DNA of 64,000 nt from contig NZ_JAGTJJ010000002.1 in assembly GCF_028435365.1 (NCBI RefSeq), forward strand, positions 186,001-250,000, given 5' to 3'. Position numbers and translations under genes: made by a program. Positions 31,899 through 41,503 of this stretch are shown here, one piece after another. The notes below the pieces were generated by a model. It ran no database searches, had not been told where the DNA came from, and saw only the letters and a program-made list of their open reading frames with translations. How positions within the stretch are numbered: the first letter of the stretch is position 1; every line of letters begins with the position of its first letter. Source of the stretch: Polyangium jinanense (GTDB lineage: Bacteria > Myxococcota > Polyangia > Polyangiales > Polyangiaceae).

Positions 31899-33113
31899 AT
31901 GACCCTGCACGAATACCCTCCGTCCCACGCCGCCCGCGTACGGCCGCTCTGGGATCTCGACCCCACCATCACCTTCCTCAATCACGGCTCCTTCGGCGCC
32001 TGCCCGCTTCGCGTCCGCGAGGCGCAGGATCGATTGCGGGCGCAGATGGAGCGCGAGCCCGTTCGGTTTTTCGTCCGCGAGCTCGAGCCGCTCCTCGATG
32101 CCGCCCTGCACGCCCTCGCGGATTTCGTCGGCGCGGGCGCCGCGGACCTCGCGTTCGTCCCCAATGCGACGGCCGGCGTCAATACCGTCCTTCGCTCGCT
32201 CGACCTCCGCCCCGGCGACGAGCTCGTCGCGACGAACCACGAATACAACGCCTGCCGCAATGCTCTCGAGTTCGTGGCCGCGCGCGCCGGGGCCCGCGTG
32301 GTCGTCGCCGCCGTTCCTTTCCCCCTCGCATCCCCCGACGACGTCGTCCGGGCCGTCCTCGATTGCACGGGGCCGCGCACCCGCCTCGCGCTCGTCGACC
32401 ATGTCACGAGCCAGACCGGACTCGTGTTTCCCGTCGAGCACCTCGTCCCCGAGCTCGCCCGCCGCGGCATCGATACCCTCGTCGACGGCGCCCACGCCCC
32501 CGGCATGGTCCCGCTCGACCTCCGCGCGCTCGGCGCCGCCTATTACACCGGCAACTGTCACAAATGGATGTGCGCGCCCAAGGGAACGGCGTTCCTCCAC
32601 GTGCGCCCTGACAAACAGGCGCAGATCCGCCCGCTCTCGATCAGCCATGGCGCGAACAGCCCCCGGACGGATCTGTCGCGCTTCCGGCTCGAATTCGACT
32701 GGACCGGCACGCACGATCCCACGCCGTATCTCGTCCTGCCCGAGGCGATTCGTTTCCTCGCGTCGCTCCTGCCGGGCGGCGCGCCGGCCCTCGCCGAGCA
32801 CAACCGGCAGACGGCCCTGGCCGCGCGGGAACGCTTGTGCGCGGCCCTCGGCACGCCTCCGCCCGCGCCTGCGTCCATGATCGGCTCGCTTGCCGCTGTC
32901 CGCCTGCCGGACGCCGGAGGCGCTCCGCCGGCGCCCCCGCTTTTCCTCGACCCTTTGCAGGAGGCCCTCTTTTCGCGCCACGGCATCGAGGTCCCCGTGA
33001 TCCCTTTTCCGCCCCCCCGCGGCAGGGTTCTCCGTATCTCGGCGCAGATCTACAATAACCCCGAGGAATATGCGCGCCTCGTCGACGCGCTCCGGGCCGA
33101 AGGGGTATCTTGA
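31899..33113 (+). CDS. Class V aminotransferase (isopenicillin N epimerase-like, PLP-dependent)
   Basis: A 404-aa PLP enzyme of the aminotransferase class V / CefD group. Features: FLNHGSFGACP at the N-terminus, the substrate/PLP segment PNATAGVNTVLRS, the DHVTSQTGLVFP strand, the PLP-binding Asp in VDGAHAPG, and the Schiff-base Lys in GNCHKWMCAPKG. Family members act as desulfurases, epimerases or ergothioneine lyases (EgtE). No beta-lactam or ergothioneine genes are nearby, so the reaction is left open. It follows the membrane protein by 14 bp. Confidence 0.85.
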   Translation: MTLHEYPPSHAARVRPLWDLDPTITFLNHGSFGACPLRVREAQDRLRAQMEREPVRFFVRELEPLLDAALHALADFVGAGAADLAFVPNATAGVNTVLRSLDLRPGDELVATNHEYNACRNALEFVAARAGARVVVAAVPFPLASPDDVVRAVLDCTGPRTRLALVDHVTSQTGLVFPVEHLVPELARRGIDTLVDGAHAPGMVPLDLRALGAAYYTGNCHKWMCAPKGTAFLHVRPDKQAQIRPLSISHGANSPRTDLSRFRLEFDWTGTHDPTPYLVLPEAIRFLASLLPGGAPALAEHNRQTALAARERLCAALGTPPPAPASMIGSLAAVRLPDAGGAPPAPPLFLDPLQEALFSRHGIEVPVIPFPPPRGRVLRISAQIYNNPEEYARLVDALRAEGVS

Positions 33114-33128
33114 GCGCCTCCGGCACGG

Positions 33129-35306
33129 TCAGGGCAAGAGCTTCGCCACGTACGCGTCATTGGCGCCGGCACTCGACACGAAGCCGGTTCCGAGGTCCAG
33201 CGTGCCCTGGAATCGCCCCCCGACGAACACGTTGCCCGACCCGTCCACGGCCGTAGAGCGGCCCCATTGTTCGAGGTTGTCCCCGCCGCGCCGGCCCGAG
33301 ACGTATGCGCCCAGCGCGTCGAGCCTCACGACGAACGCGTCGTTGCCGCCCAGGCTCGCGAGCGGCGAGGCGCCGCCGAAATTCACCGAGCCCGTCATCC
33401 GGCCCGCGAGCACGACATTGTTTTGCGCGTCCGTCGCGACGGCGAATCCGACCTGGTCGCCGGTGTCGCCGAAGAGTTTGGCCCACTGGAACACGCCCGT
33501 GCCGGCGTACTTCGCGACGAAGATGTCGTTGCTGCCGGCGCTCGTCAGGTCTCCGCCGCCGTAATCGACCGTGCCCGCGGCCGCGCCGATCACGATCACG
33601 TTTCCCGCGCCGTCCACGGTGACGCCATTGCCGATCTGCGTGCCGATTCCGCCGAGGCGGCGGCTCCATTGATGTTGCCCTGCCGCCGTGAGTTTGACCA
33701 GCATCGCGTCCTGACCGCCCAAGCTGATGAGGTCCCCTCCGCCGAAATTGACTGTCCCCTCCATGAAGCCCGTGAAATACACGTCGCCGGCCGCGTCCGT
33801 GGCGACACCTCGCATCCCCTGGCTGGTCGCGTCGCCGTAGCTCCGGCTCCAGACGTGGAGCCCGGCGGGGTCGAGCTTCAGCACGAAATGATCGTCGAGC
33901 CCCGCGGCCGTCATCGCGCCGCCGCCGAAATCGACGGTGTTGCGATAATGCCCCACGACGATCACGTTGCCCGCCGGATCCACGGCCACCGCCGAGCCCT
34001 CGTCCCCGCCCGCGGCCCCGTACGCCCGGCTCCACACGAACGCGCCCGCGGACGAGAGCTTCAGCACGAACACGTCGCTCGTTCCACTCACGCTCACGTG
34101 CGGCCCGCCGCCGAAATCGACCGTCGATTGGAAAACCCCCGTCACCACGATGTTTCCCGTGCTGTCGACGGCCACACCGCGCGCCCCGTCCGTGCCGTTC
34201 GCGCCGAATCGACGGCTCCAGACGTGATTGCCCTGCGCGTCGTATTTGGCCACGAGGATGTCGTGCACCGTGTTCGGCGTCGTGAGCGGCCCGCCGCCGA
34301 GATCAATCGTCCCGACGAACTGTCCCACGACGATCACGTTGCCCTGCGCGTCCGTGGCGATGTCAATGATGTCCTGATCGAACGGATCGCCAAACGACCG
34401 GATCCACCCCGTCGCGGCGCACATGTCGCCCACGAGCCCCGTGCAGCTCTCGTCCGCGGGCGTCATGCAATTCTCGGCCTGGGGCAAGACCTCGCCCACG
34501 CACGGCCCGTACGCCGACCCCTCGGCATTACACGTCTGCGTGCCCGCCTTGCAGATACCGACGCCCAGCGTCCCGCCCGGCCCGGTATAACAAGCCGTGG
34601 TGGAACCCGGGGCGCAGACGCAGCCCGTGCCGCTCTCGTTGACGAGCCCGTCGCAGTCCTCGTCCTCCGGGGAAAGGCACGTCTCCGTCGCGGGCAAGAC
34701 CTGCCCCACGCAGGCCCCGTATGCCGTGCCCTCGGCATTACACGTCTGCGTGCCCGCCTTGCACGCCCCCTTGTCGAGCGTGCCCATTGGCCCCGTGTAA
34801 CAAGGCGCCGTCGCGCCGGGGGTGCAAGCGCAGCCCTCCTCGTTCGAGAGCCCGTCGCAATCGTCGTCGCCCATCGTCTGGCACGACTCGGGCATGGGCA
34901 CGACCTCGCCGACACACGGGCCATATCCGCTCCCGTCGTCGAGGCACGTCTTGAGCCCCGCTTTGCACAAGCCCACGATCTGAGTGCCCGGCGGGCCCGA
35001 ATAACACGCGTCGAGTTCCCCGGGCGTACACACGCTCGCGCCGCCACTGCCGCCCGCGCCGCCCATTCCGCCCATTCCGCCGGTGCCACCCGCGCCACCG
35101 CTGCCGCCCGCGCCGCCCATTCCGCCGATGCCGCCGCTTCCGCCCATTCCGCCGGGCCCGCCCCAGCCCGCCTCGCCGCCGTCGCCGCCCTGGCCGTTGC
35201 TCGAGCTCGACGTCGTATTGCCTCCGGCCGCGCAGCCCGAGGTGAGCGCGACGGGGACGAGGATCGAGACGAGGGACAGCCGAGAGCGGGAGAATCGACG
35301 TTTCAT
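33129..35306 (-). CDS. Surface lipoprotein with Cys-rich repeats and SBBP beta-propeller
   Basis: A 725-aa lipoprotein. The signal peptide ends at the lipobox TSGC; then comes a Gly-rich linker (GGMGGSGG-type, residues ~40-92). Three Cys-rich repeats of about 55 residues follow (CTPGxxxxCYxGPxGTxxxGxCKAG...DEDCDG), and residues ~290-725 are about eight SBBP propeller blades, each with IATDAQGNVIVVGxF or VAVDPAGNVIVVGHY and a WSRxFG strand. Such proteins are numerous in myxobacteria and are presumed to be displayed on the cell surface. It converges with the aminotransferase gene, 15 bp apart. Confidence 0.85.
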   Translation of the reverse strand: MKRRFSRSRLSLVSILVPVALTSGCAAGGNTTSSSSNGQGGDGGEAGWGGPGGMGGSGGIGGMGGAGGSGGAGGTGGMGGMGGAGGSGGASVCTPGELDACYSGPPGTQIVGLCKAGLKTCLDDGSGYGPCVGEVVPMPESCQTMGDDDCDGLSNEEGCACTPGATAPCYTGPMGTLDKGACKAGTQTCNAEGTAYGACVGQVLPATETCLSPEDEDCDGLVNESGTGCVCAPGSTTACYTGPGGTLGVGICKAGTQTCNAEGSAYGPCVGEVLPQAENCMTPADESCTGLVGDMCAATGWIRSFGDPFDQDIIDIATDAQGNVIVVGQFVGTIDLGGGPLTTPNTVHDILVAKYDAQGNHVWSRRFGANGTDGARGVAVDSTGNIVVTGVFQSTVDFGGGPHVSVSGTSDVFVLKLSSAGAFVWSRAYGAAGGDEGSAVAVDPAGNVIVVGHYRNTVDFGGGAMTAAGLDDHFVLKLDPAGLHVWSRSYGDATSQGMRGVATDAAGDVYFTGFMEGTVNFGGGDLISLGGQDAMLVKLTAAGQHQWSRRLGGIGTQIGNGVTVDGAGNVIVIGAAAGTVDYGGGDLTSAGSNDIFVAKYAGTGVFQWAKLFGDTGDQVGFAVATDAQNNVVLAGRMTGSVNFGGASPLASLGGNDAFVVRLDALGAYVSGRRGGDNLEQWGRSTAVDGSGNVFVGGRFQGTLDLGTGFVSSAGANDAYVAKLLP

Positions 35307-35357
35307 GATTCCCGCAGGTAACCCGCGCGGGGGGCGCGCGTCAATGACCCGCAGGCG

Positions 35358-35912
35358 CTACGAAGCGGAGGAGGGGAACGATACGCCCCGCGCCGCCACG
35401 AACGCGCCGAGGATCTTCCGCTCCGAAGGGAAGCGGACCGCGATCAGCACGGCGCCCGCCGCAAAGAACGGCGCGGCGACCATCTTTTCGAAGCCGAGCG
35501 CGGCGAGGACCATCCCGAAGAGCGCGATGGCCTCGGAGAGCGCGAGCGAGAGGATGAACGGCGTCATGAACACGGAGTAAGCCTTGGCCGTCGCCGCCTG
35601 CGGATCGGCGAACACCGTGCGCTTCCCGATCGCTTCGCGATATCGCGCCGAGAACGCGTCCGGCAGCGCCTCCTCGCGAGTCTCCACCTCGACGTTTCGC
35701 GCCGCGCTCGTGTAGATCGTGCGCGGCAGGGCGAAGCTCACGATCGTGAGCACAATCGACAGGAGCCCGAACACGAGCGGCATCATGGGGTCCAGGGGCG
35801 CGCCCTTCGGCTTGAAGATGCCCGAGAATGCGATGCCGGCGTAGAGCATCGTGGCGAGGAGCATCGCGAACCAGAGGATCCGCAAGACCGAGAGCCGAGG
35901 TTGCCGCGCCAT
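35358..35912 (-). CDS. Four-helix membrane protein, hypothetical
   Basis: A 184-aa protein with four hydrophobic segments: ILWFAMLLATMLYAGIAF, PLVFGLLSIVLTIVSFAL, FMTPFILSLALSEAIALFGM and MVAAPFFAAGAVLIAV. A soluble loop of about 50 residues separates the second and third (TSAARNVEVETREEALPDAF). The family is not recognised. It lies 51 bp upstream of the SBBP lipoprotein gene on the same strand and may be transcribed with it. Confidence 0.65.
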   Translation of the reverse strand: MARQPRLSVLRILWFAMLLATMLYAGIAFSGIFKPKGAPLDPMMPLVFGLLSIVLTIVSFALPRTIYTSAARNVEVETREEALPDAFSARYREAIGKRTVFADPQAATAKAYSVFMTPFILSLALSEAIALFGMVLAALGFEKMVAAPFFAAGAVLIAVRFPSERKILGAFVAARGVSFPSSAS

Positions 35913-36002
35913 GGACCGAGGTTACCACGACGCCGGCGGGGTCGACAGCGGCGCCTTCGCGGCTAGACTCGGACCGCCCGTCAAACCAAGCGAGAGGACC
36001 GC

Positions 36003-37031
36003 ATGGAATACCGCACCCTCGGAAATAGCGGCGTCAAGGTCTCCACCCTTTGCCTCGGCGCCATGACGTTCGGCGAGGCCGACGAGAAATCGTTCATGCA
36101 CAAGGTGGGCTGTGACGAGCCCACGGCCCACGCGATCATGAGCCGCTCCCTCGATCGCGGCGTGAACTTCATCGACACGGCCGACGTTTACGGGCAGGAG
36201 GGCCTGTCCGAGCGCGTCGTCGGGAGCTGGCTCGTGCAGGGCAAGCACCGCGAGCGCACGGTCCTCGCCACGAAATTCCGCTTTCGTATGGGCGACGGCC
36301 CGAACGGCACGGGCGCCTCGCGGTATCGCATCATGCGCTGCGTCGAGGACAGCCTCCGCCGCCTGCGCACCGATCGAATCGACCTCTACCAGATTCACAT
36401 GCAGGACAACGACACGCCCGAGGAAGAGACGCTCCGCGCGCTCGACGACCTCGTGCGCCAAGGCAAAGTCCTCTACATCGGCGCCAGCAATTACGCGGCG
36501 TACCGGCTCACCGATAGCCTCTGGACGAGCCGCGCCTCGCATCTCAGCTCGTTCGTGTCTCTGCAAATGCAATACAGCCTCGTCTCGCGCGAGCTCGAGC
36601 GCGAGCACGTGCCGCTTTGCAAGAAATTCGGGCTCGGCATCTTGCCGTGGTCGCCGCTCGCGGGCGGGTTCCTCACTGGCAAGTATCAGAAAAACCAGCC
36701 CCCGCCCGGAGGCGCGCGGCTCGACAAGTGGAAGAGCCAGCTCGCGGGCTTCGACACCCCGCGCAACTGGCGCATTCTCGACGCGGTCACCGCCGTCGCT
36801 CAGGAGCGCAATGCCACGAAGGCCGCGGTCGCGCTCGCGTGGCTCATCCACAAGCCCGCGGTCACGAGCGCCATCTTCGGCGCGCGCACCCTGGAACAGC
36901 TCGACGCTTGCCTCGCCGGCGCGGAGCTCGCGCTCTCCGCCGAGGAAATGAAGCGGCTCGACGAGGCCAGCGCCTTCGAGCCCGGATATCCCTACGAAAT
37001 GATCGGCCGCGTGCAGCAGGGCCGCTGGTAG
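36003..37031 (+). CDS. Aldo/keto reductase
   Basis: A 342-aa NADPH-dependent oxidoreductase of the aldo/keto reductase superfamily, close to the YajO/general stress protein 69 group. The catalytic tetrad is intact: Asp58 and Tyr63 in DTADVYG, Lys91 in ATKF, His132 in LYQIH. The cofactor-binding C-terminal segment (AIFGARTLEQLDACL) is also typical. The substrate is unknown. This intact enzyme contrasts with the degenerate reductase domain of the HEAT fusion at 24.2-27.1 kb. It converges with the PhnD-like gene, one base between the stops. Confidence 0.9.
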   Translation: MEYRTLGNSGVKVSTLCLGAMTFGEADEKSFMHKVGCDEPTAHAIMSRSLDRGVNFIDTADVYGQEGLSERVVGSWLVQGKHRERTVLATKFRFRMGDGPNGTGASRYRIMRCVEDSLRRLRTDRIDLYQIHMQDNDTPEEETLRALDDLVRQGKVLYIGASNYAAYRLTDSLWTSRASHLSSFVSLQMQYSLVSRELEREHVPLCKKFGLGILPWSPLAGGFLTGKYQKNQPPPGGARLDKWKSQLAGFDTPRNWRILDAVTAVAQERNATKAAVALAWLIHKPAVTSAIFGARTLEQLDACLAGAELALSAEEMKRLDEASAFEPGYPYEMIGRVQQGRW

Positions 37032-37032
37032 C

Positions 37033-37875
37033 TCAATGCCACGAGGGCCGGGACGACCGTGACGGCGGGGTCAACGTGATCCGGTCCTCGGCCGGCGGCG
37101 GCGTCAAGAGCGGCGCGAGGCGGTGATACTCTTCGAGGGGCGTCTGCACGAGCCCCTCGGCCTCCAGCGCCGAAAGCAGCCGCGACCGCGCGATCTCGCT
37201 CGGCGTCGTCGGCACGAGCTTCTGCGCGAGCGCAATGGCTTTCGCCTCCGAGAGCGAGGCGGGCAGCACGATCGCGTCGTTCAGGCAGCTCTCCGTGAAA
37301 GCAATCGCCGTGAGTTTGTCCCCGGCGGGCCCCGCATACCAGCGGAGCTTCTCCGCCATGCTGGCCGCGTCCATCTTGTGCGACGAGACGGCCGTGACGT
37401 CGGCCGTCTCGTGGAGCACCGCCTCCACCGCGGCCCGATGCGAGCCGAGGAAGATCTGCGACGCGAACGTCTTCGCCGGATCGATCCCCTCGGCCCGCAG
37501 CTTCGCGATCGCCAGCAAATACCCTCCGGCCGAGAGCGGATCCACCCACGCCGCCTTCGTCCCCACGAGCGCCGCGAGCCGCAAGCTCGCGTTCTTCCGG
37601 GCCACGATCGCGGACCGGTAATTGGTTTGTCCTTCGCGTACGATCGTCAGGACCGCGCGGGCCGCGGGCAGCTTCGCGGTCACGCCGGCCGGCGCCCAGA
37701 CGAGCTGCGCCTCGCCGGAGGCCGTACGCTCCTCGATATCAGCGTAATTCGCGGCCACGTGGGTCTCCACGCTCTCGCCGAGCTTCTGCTCCAGCGCGGC
37801 CCGGATGAGCTCGGCGCGCGCCTCTGCCTTGGCGCGTCCGAGCGCGGGCGGCAGGACGAACAGGAGGCCCCCCAT
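37033..37875 (-). CDS. PhnD/SsuA/transferrin-family substrate-binding-like protein without signal peptide
   Basis: A 280-aa protein with the fold pattern of periplasmic phosphonate-binding proteins (LLFVLPPALGRAKAEARAELIRAAL, the central KAAWVDPLSAGGY and EAVLHETADVTAVSS). ATG 37875 has AGGAG 6 nt upstream. No signal peptide is present, so it is probably cytosolic or a domain re-used for sensing. It lies 8 bp after the SUMF1-like gene on the same strand, and no ABC transporter genes are nearby. Confidence 0.75.
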   Translation of the reverse strand: MGGLLFVLPPALGRAKAEARAELIRAALEQKLGESVETHVAANYADIEERTASGEAQLVWAPAGVTAKLPAARAVLTIVREGQTNYRSAIVARKNASLRLAALVGTKAAWVDPLSAGGYLLAIAKLRAEGIDPAKTFASQIFLGSHRAAVEAVLHETADVTAVSSHKMDAASMAEKLRWYAGPAGDKLTAIAFTESCLNDAIVLPASLSEAKAIALAQKLVPTTPSEIARSRLLSALEAEGLVQTPLEEYHRLAPLLTPPPAEDRITLTPPSRSSRPSWH

Positions 37876-37883
37876 GGCCGCTC

Positions 37884-38792
37884 CTATTTGCCTGCCGTCG
37901 TCGCGCAGCGAATGCCGAGGAATCCGCACCGGTACGTCACCTGGAACCGGCCCGGCCGCTCCACGCGGAACATGTTGGGAATGCCGTCGCGCCAGCTCGC
38001 GCCGCGGCCCACGCGGTCCTTCGTCTTCGCGTCCTGCGCGCTCGTCGTCCATTCGAAGACGTTGCCCGCCATTCCGAGCAGGCCGTCCTTGCTCGCGCCG
38101 GTCGGGTGCGCCGCGACCGGACACGTGCCTTTCAAGAGCCCCTCTTTCCCACCCGACCAGCAGAGCTGATCCTTCGGCGCCTCGTTGCCCCAGGGATACG
38201 CGCGCCCCTCCTCGCCGCCGCGCGCCGCCCACTCCCACTCCTCGTCCGAGGGCAGACGTTTTCCTTGCGCCGTGCAGTAATCGATCGCCTGCTGGAAATC
38301 GACACAGACCATCGGATGATCTTCCTTGCCGGCCTTCTTGTACGTCGCCTCGGGCGCGCAGGTCGCGAACGCGTCGTTGCATTTCTTCGACGCGACGCAC
38401 GCCTCGTAGTCCTTCGCCGTGGCCTCCGTCTTGTCGAAGCAGAAATCGGCGATCTTCGCCTCGTTCTTCAGAAAGCCCATCTTGTACGACCCGCCCTTGA
38501 TGAACGCCATGCCCTCGGGGCACGGGCTCGGCGGCGCTTTCGGGGGCTCGGGCGGCTTGGCGTCGGCGGTCTTCGCGGGTTCGGGCGTTGCTTCCGCCAT
38601 CTTCGCGGGCTCAGGGTCGCTTTTCGGCGGCGGGTCGGCCTTCGCAGCCGTCTCGGCGGGTTTTGCGTCCGTTGCGCCCGCGCCCGGCTCCTTTACGTCG
38701 CCGCCCTCCTGCGCGCCGCCGCAGCCGAACGCGGCCGCGAGGCCAAAGCCGAGAAACGCCGTGCCGAACGTGAGCCAACGAAGAGCCTTCAT
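37884..38792 (-). CDS. SUMF1/FGE-like domain lipoprotein
   Basis: A 302-aa protein with a signal peptide ending in a lipobox-like AAFGC, a Pro/Lys/Ala linker (to ~90) and a formylglycine-generating-enzyme-like domain (KRLPSDEEWEWAARG, YPWGNEAP, GLLGMAGNVFEWT, GFLGIRCA). The active-site Cys pair of true FGE is not evident (ASWRDG region), so it is probably a structural or non-FGE member. ATG 38792 was chosen because GGAGG is 9 nt upstream; ATG 38801 has no room for the site. It precedes the PhnD-like gene by 8 bp. Confidence 0.8.
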   Translation of the reverse strand: MKALRWLTFGTAFLGFGLAAAFGCGGAQEGGDVKEPGAGATDAKPAETAAKADPPPKSDPEPAKMAEATPEPAKTADAKPPEPPKAPPSPCPEGMAFIKGGSYKMGFLKNEAKIADFCFDKTEATAKDYEACVASKKCNDAFATCAPEATYKKAGKEDHPMVCVDFQQAIDYCTAQGKRLPSDEEWEWAARGGEEGRAYPWGNEAPKDQLCWSGGKEGLLKGTCPVAAHPTGASKDGLLGMAGNVFEWTTSAQDAKTKDRVGRGASWRDGIPNMFRVERPGRFQVTYRCGFLGIRCATTAGK

Positions 38793-38829
38793 GGTAACCA
38801 TCCTCCGACGACGAAAAGAAATACGTTTG

Positions 38830-39333
38830 TCAGCGCAGCACGAGAATCGGCGCTGGCTCCCCCTCGATCCAGTGCTCTTGCAGGATGAGCCCCGGGGAGA
38901 CCATGGAGCCGCCGTAGGTCTCGCCGAACGAAAACAGCTCGAAGATCCGCCGATCACCTGGTTTGATCGGGAACATCACCTGGCCCGCCTGGGGCGCGGG
39001 AACGCCCTCCTTCGGCTCGGGCATCCAGAGCGCGACGCCCCGGTTCGTGCCGCCGACGAGCGAGGCCGCGGTGGTCTGGGCGTCGCAATGGACTTTGAGC
39101 CAGCCCCGCGCCCGCCACGCCCGGCAATGCTCGGCGCGCGGGCCCTTGCGGGTGATGCGCACGCGCGTCGCGTTTTGCCATTCGGCCGGCGTGGGCGGCT
39201 TCGGCGTGCCTTCCTCGATGGGAATCGGCTCGAAATCGATCGGCTTTTCCTCCTCGTTTCCCGGAGGATCGGCCTTGGCGGCCGGCAAGAGCAGGAGGAA
39301 GGTGAGGGCGGCGAGGGTCCGGGCGCGGCTCAT
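38830..39333 (-). CDS. Exported hypothetical protein coupled to the cytochrome gene
   Basis: A 167-aa protein with an N-terminal signal peptide (LAALTFLLLLPAAKA), a Glu/Pro-rich stretch and a globular part containing two Cys (HCRAWRARGWLKVHC). The domain is not recognised. Its ATG overlaps the stop of the propeller-cytochrome gene by four bases (39330-39333), so it is translationally coupled and may be a periplasmic partner of that protein. Confidence 0.6.
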   Translation of the reverse strand: MSRARTLAALTFLLLLPAAKADPPGNEEEKPIDFEPIPIEEGTPKPPTPAEWQNATRVRITRKGPRAEHCRAWRARGWLKVHCDAQTTAASLVGGTNRGVALWMPEPKEGVPAPQAGQVMFPIKPGDRRIFELFSFGETYGGSMVSPGLILQEHWIEGEPAPILVLR

Positions 39334-41435
39334 AAGGTCTTCAGGAAGGCGACGAGGGCCTCGCGGTCCTCGGCGGAAAGCTGGCTCGTGTTGCCCATGC
39401 GATCGCCGTTCAGCTCGACGAGTTTTTCCAGCGTCGAGATACGGCCGTCGTGGAAATAAGGCGCCCTTCCGGCGACGAACCGAAGTGAGGGCGTCTTGAA
39501 CTCCTGCTTCGACTCGTCGTCGAAGCCGCTCACGGGCGGCAGCCGTTTCAGCGGATACGGCGTGCGATCCGTATAATGGCTCGCCGGCACGTGGCAGCGG
39601 GCGCATTTCGTGGCGTCGCTGGTGAAGAGCTCGCGCCCGCGTTTTTCCTTTTCCGTGAGCTCGCGGTTTTCCCGCGGGGGCGGGACGAGGCCCTCGCGCA
39701 CGAACGCGGCGACGAGCGAGGCGCGCCCGACGGCGGCGCCGCCGATGTTCTGCGGCATGCCGCCCCAGCGATGCAGGCCCATGCCGGCCGTGATGCGCGC
39801 GCCGAGGTCCGGGCTCTCGCCGTGCCAGCCATAAGGTCCCGCCGCGTTCACGAGGCCCGCGAGCATCGGGGTTCGTCGCGGAAAACCTTTTGTCTTCGCG
39901 AGATCGGGGACATTTTCGTACACGCCCACGAAGTTCGTGTGCAGCCCGTCGATCGTGTCGAACGTCGCCTCGTGCCAGACGTGCCCGTCGTCGCGCCCAT
40001 CGGGGTGACAACCCGCGCAGCCGAGGCCGCCGCTCAGAATGGGATCCGTCGCGTTGTAGAAGAGCCGTCGCCCTTTCTGCGCCTCGGCCGAGAGCGTGTC
40101 GTCGGCGAGGTGCACGAGGGTTTGTCGGTCACGCACGATGGGATCAACGGGCGCCTTTGCGGCGAGGTCGATCGCGACCACGTCGTAGGTCGAGCGGCAA
40201 AAGACGTACGCCGTGTCCTCGTCGGCCGAGAGCGTGATGCCCGAGGGCGCGCCGCATTCGCTCGCGGCGCCGTATCCCGGGTCGTATTTCTGGCCCACCT
40301 GGAAGATACGCACGATCGCGAGCGTCGGATCGAGCGCGATCGCGTCGAGCTCGGCGACCACGTCGTCGCCCTCGCCCGCGACGAGCAGCGTGTCGGATTT
40401 CGCGCGGTAGACCATCGCGCGTGGCTGCGTGAATGGGCCCTTGTCACGGCCCGGAATCGATACCGGCGTATCCGCGGTCATGGTCAGATCCGCGACCCGG
40501 CTCTTTTGCGCAGGCAGCCCGCCCACGTGCGTCGCGGCGAGCTGCTCCGGCGCGGCGCGGCCGTTTTTCCCGGGCAGGAGCACGACGTCCACCGTCGGCT
40601 GCCCGAACCACGAGCGCCGCGCGAGCGCGCCCACCGCGTGCCGCGCCACGAAGAGCCGGCCCTCGTCGGGCGAGGTCACGAGCGAATACCCGAGCGACGC
40701 ATGGAGCTTCTTGCCCGACGGCGCGCGCACGGGCGAAGGCATCACGCCGATCGTCTTCACGACCGGCGCGCCCGAAGCTTCCCCGATGTGCGTCACGTCC
40801 GCGCCCACGAGGTGGCTCACGAGGATCTCGCCCGTCCCGAGCACGGCGATGCCCCGCGGCTCGCGCGCGACGTCCGCCGACCACACGACCTTCCCGGCCG
40901 CGAGATCGACCTTCGAGACCGTATGCATCCAGGCGCTCGTCACGAACGCATGACGCGCATCCGCCGTCGCCGCGAGGCCCCACGCGTCCGCGGGCAATGC
41001 CACGCGGCTCGCCTCGGTGAGCGCGCCCGACGCGTCGGGCTTCAGCACGAGGAGCAGGCCCGGATCGCGGATCGTCACGAGCACGGCGCCGTCGATCGGC
41101 AGGACCTGGGCCGGCGCGCCGGGGAGCTGCAGCTCGGTCGCGGACGCGCCCGGCGCGAGCGGGAGCGGGATTCGGCGGAGAACCTTGTGATCCTCGTCCG
41201 CCACGAAGAGCGCATCGCCCTGTCGGCTCCGCGCGATCACGCCGCCTTGTCGTTCGGCCGGCGACAATGGCAACGGCTGCGCGGGCGCGGCGCTGCTCGG
41301 GGGCGGTGCGACGGCTTGCGAGGCCGAAGGCGCGGGCGCCGAGGCGTCGGGCGTGTCCTTGGGCGACGAGCAAGCGAGAGGCGAAGCGATCGTGATCGCC
41401 AGGGCCAAACGAAGGCGAGGCTTGGGTCCACCCAC
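39330..41435 (-). CDS. Beta-propeller and diheme cytochrome c (CcpA/MauG-like) lipoprotein
   Basis: A 701-aa protein from GTG 41435, the only start codon that keeps the signal peptide and lipobox (IASPLAC); it has no Shine-Dalgarno. Residues ~50-430 form a YVTN/NHL-like propeller (VDLAAGKVVWSADVAREPRGIAVLG). Residues ~440-700 carry two c-type heme sites, CAGCH and CARCH, with the family ends LRFVAGRAPYFHDGR and ELNGDRMG seen in cytochrome c peroxidase/MauG proteins. An extracytoplasmic electron-transfer or peroxidase role is inferred. The frame upstream of the GTG is a low-complexity Arg-rich shadow. Confidence 0.82.
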   Translation of the reverse strand: MGGPKPRLRLALAITIASPLACSSPKDTPDASAPAPSASQAVAPPPSSAAPAQPLPLSPAERQGGVIARSRQGDALFVADEDHKVLRRIPLPLAPGASATELQLPGAPAQVLPIDGAVLVTIRDPGLLLVLKPDASGALTEASRVALPADAWGLAATADARHAFVTSAWMHTVSKVDLAAGKVVWSADVAREPRGIAVLGTGEILVSHLVGADVTHIGEASGAPVVKTIGVMPSPVRAPSGKKLHASLGYSLVTSPDEGRLFVARHAVGALARRSWFGQPTVDVVLLPGKNGRAAPEQLAATHVGGLPAQKSRVADLTMTADTPVSIPGRDKGPFTQPRAMVYRAKSDTLLVAGEGDDVVAELDAIALDPTLAIVRIFQVGQKYDPGYGAASECGAPSGITLSADEDTAYVFCRSTYDVVAIDLAAKAPVDPIVRDRQTLVHLADDTLSAEAQKGRRLFYNATDPILSGGLGCAGCHPDGRDDGHVWHEATFDTIDGLHTNFVGVYENVPDLAKTKGFPRRTPMLAGLVNAAGPYGWHGESPDLGARITAGMGLHRWGGMPQNIGGAAVGRASLVAAFVREGLVPPPRENRELTEKEKRGRELFTSDATKCARCHVPASHYTDRTPYPLKRLPPVSGFDDESKQEFKTPSLRFVAGRAPYFHDGRISTLEKLVELNGDRMGNTSQLSAEDREALVAFLKTL

Positions 41436-41503
41436 GAGGAAAAGCTTTATCGGAGCGCCGCGCGCGCGGCAAGAGGCGGAGCGATCGTGGTAGGGTCGCT
41501 CGC

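Noticed and set aside
37033..38523. A single long frame joining the PhnD-like gene with an upstream extension
   Set aside because: The upstream part is an out-of-frame shadow of the SUMF1-like gene; ATG 37875 has a good Shine-Dalgarno and matches the start of the domain.
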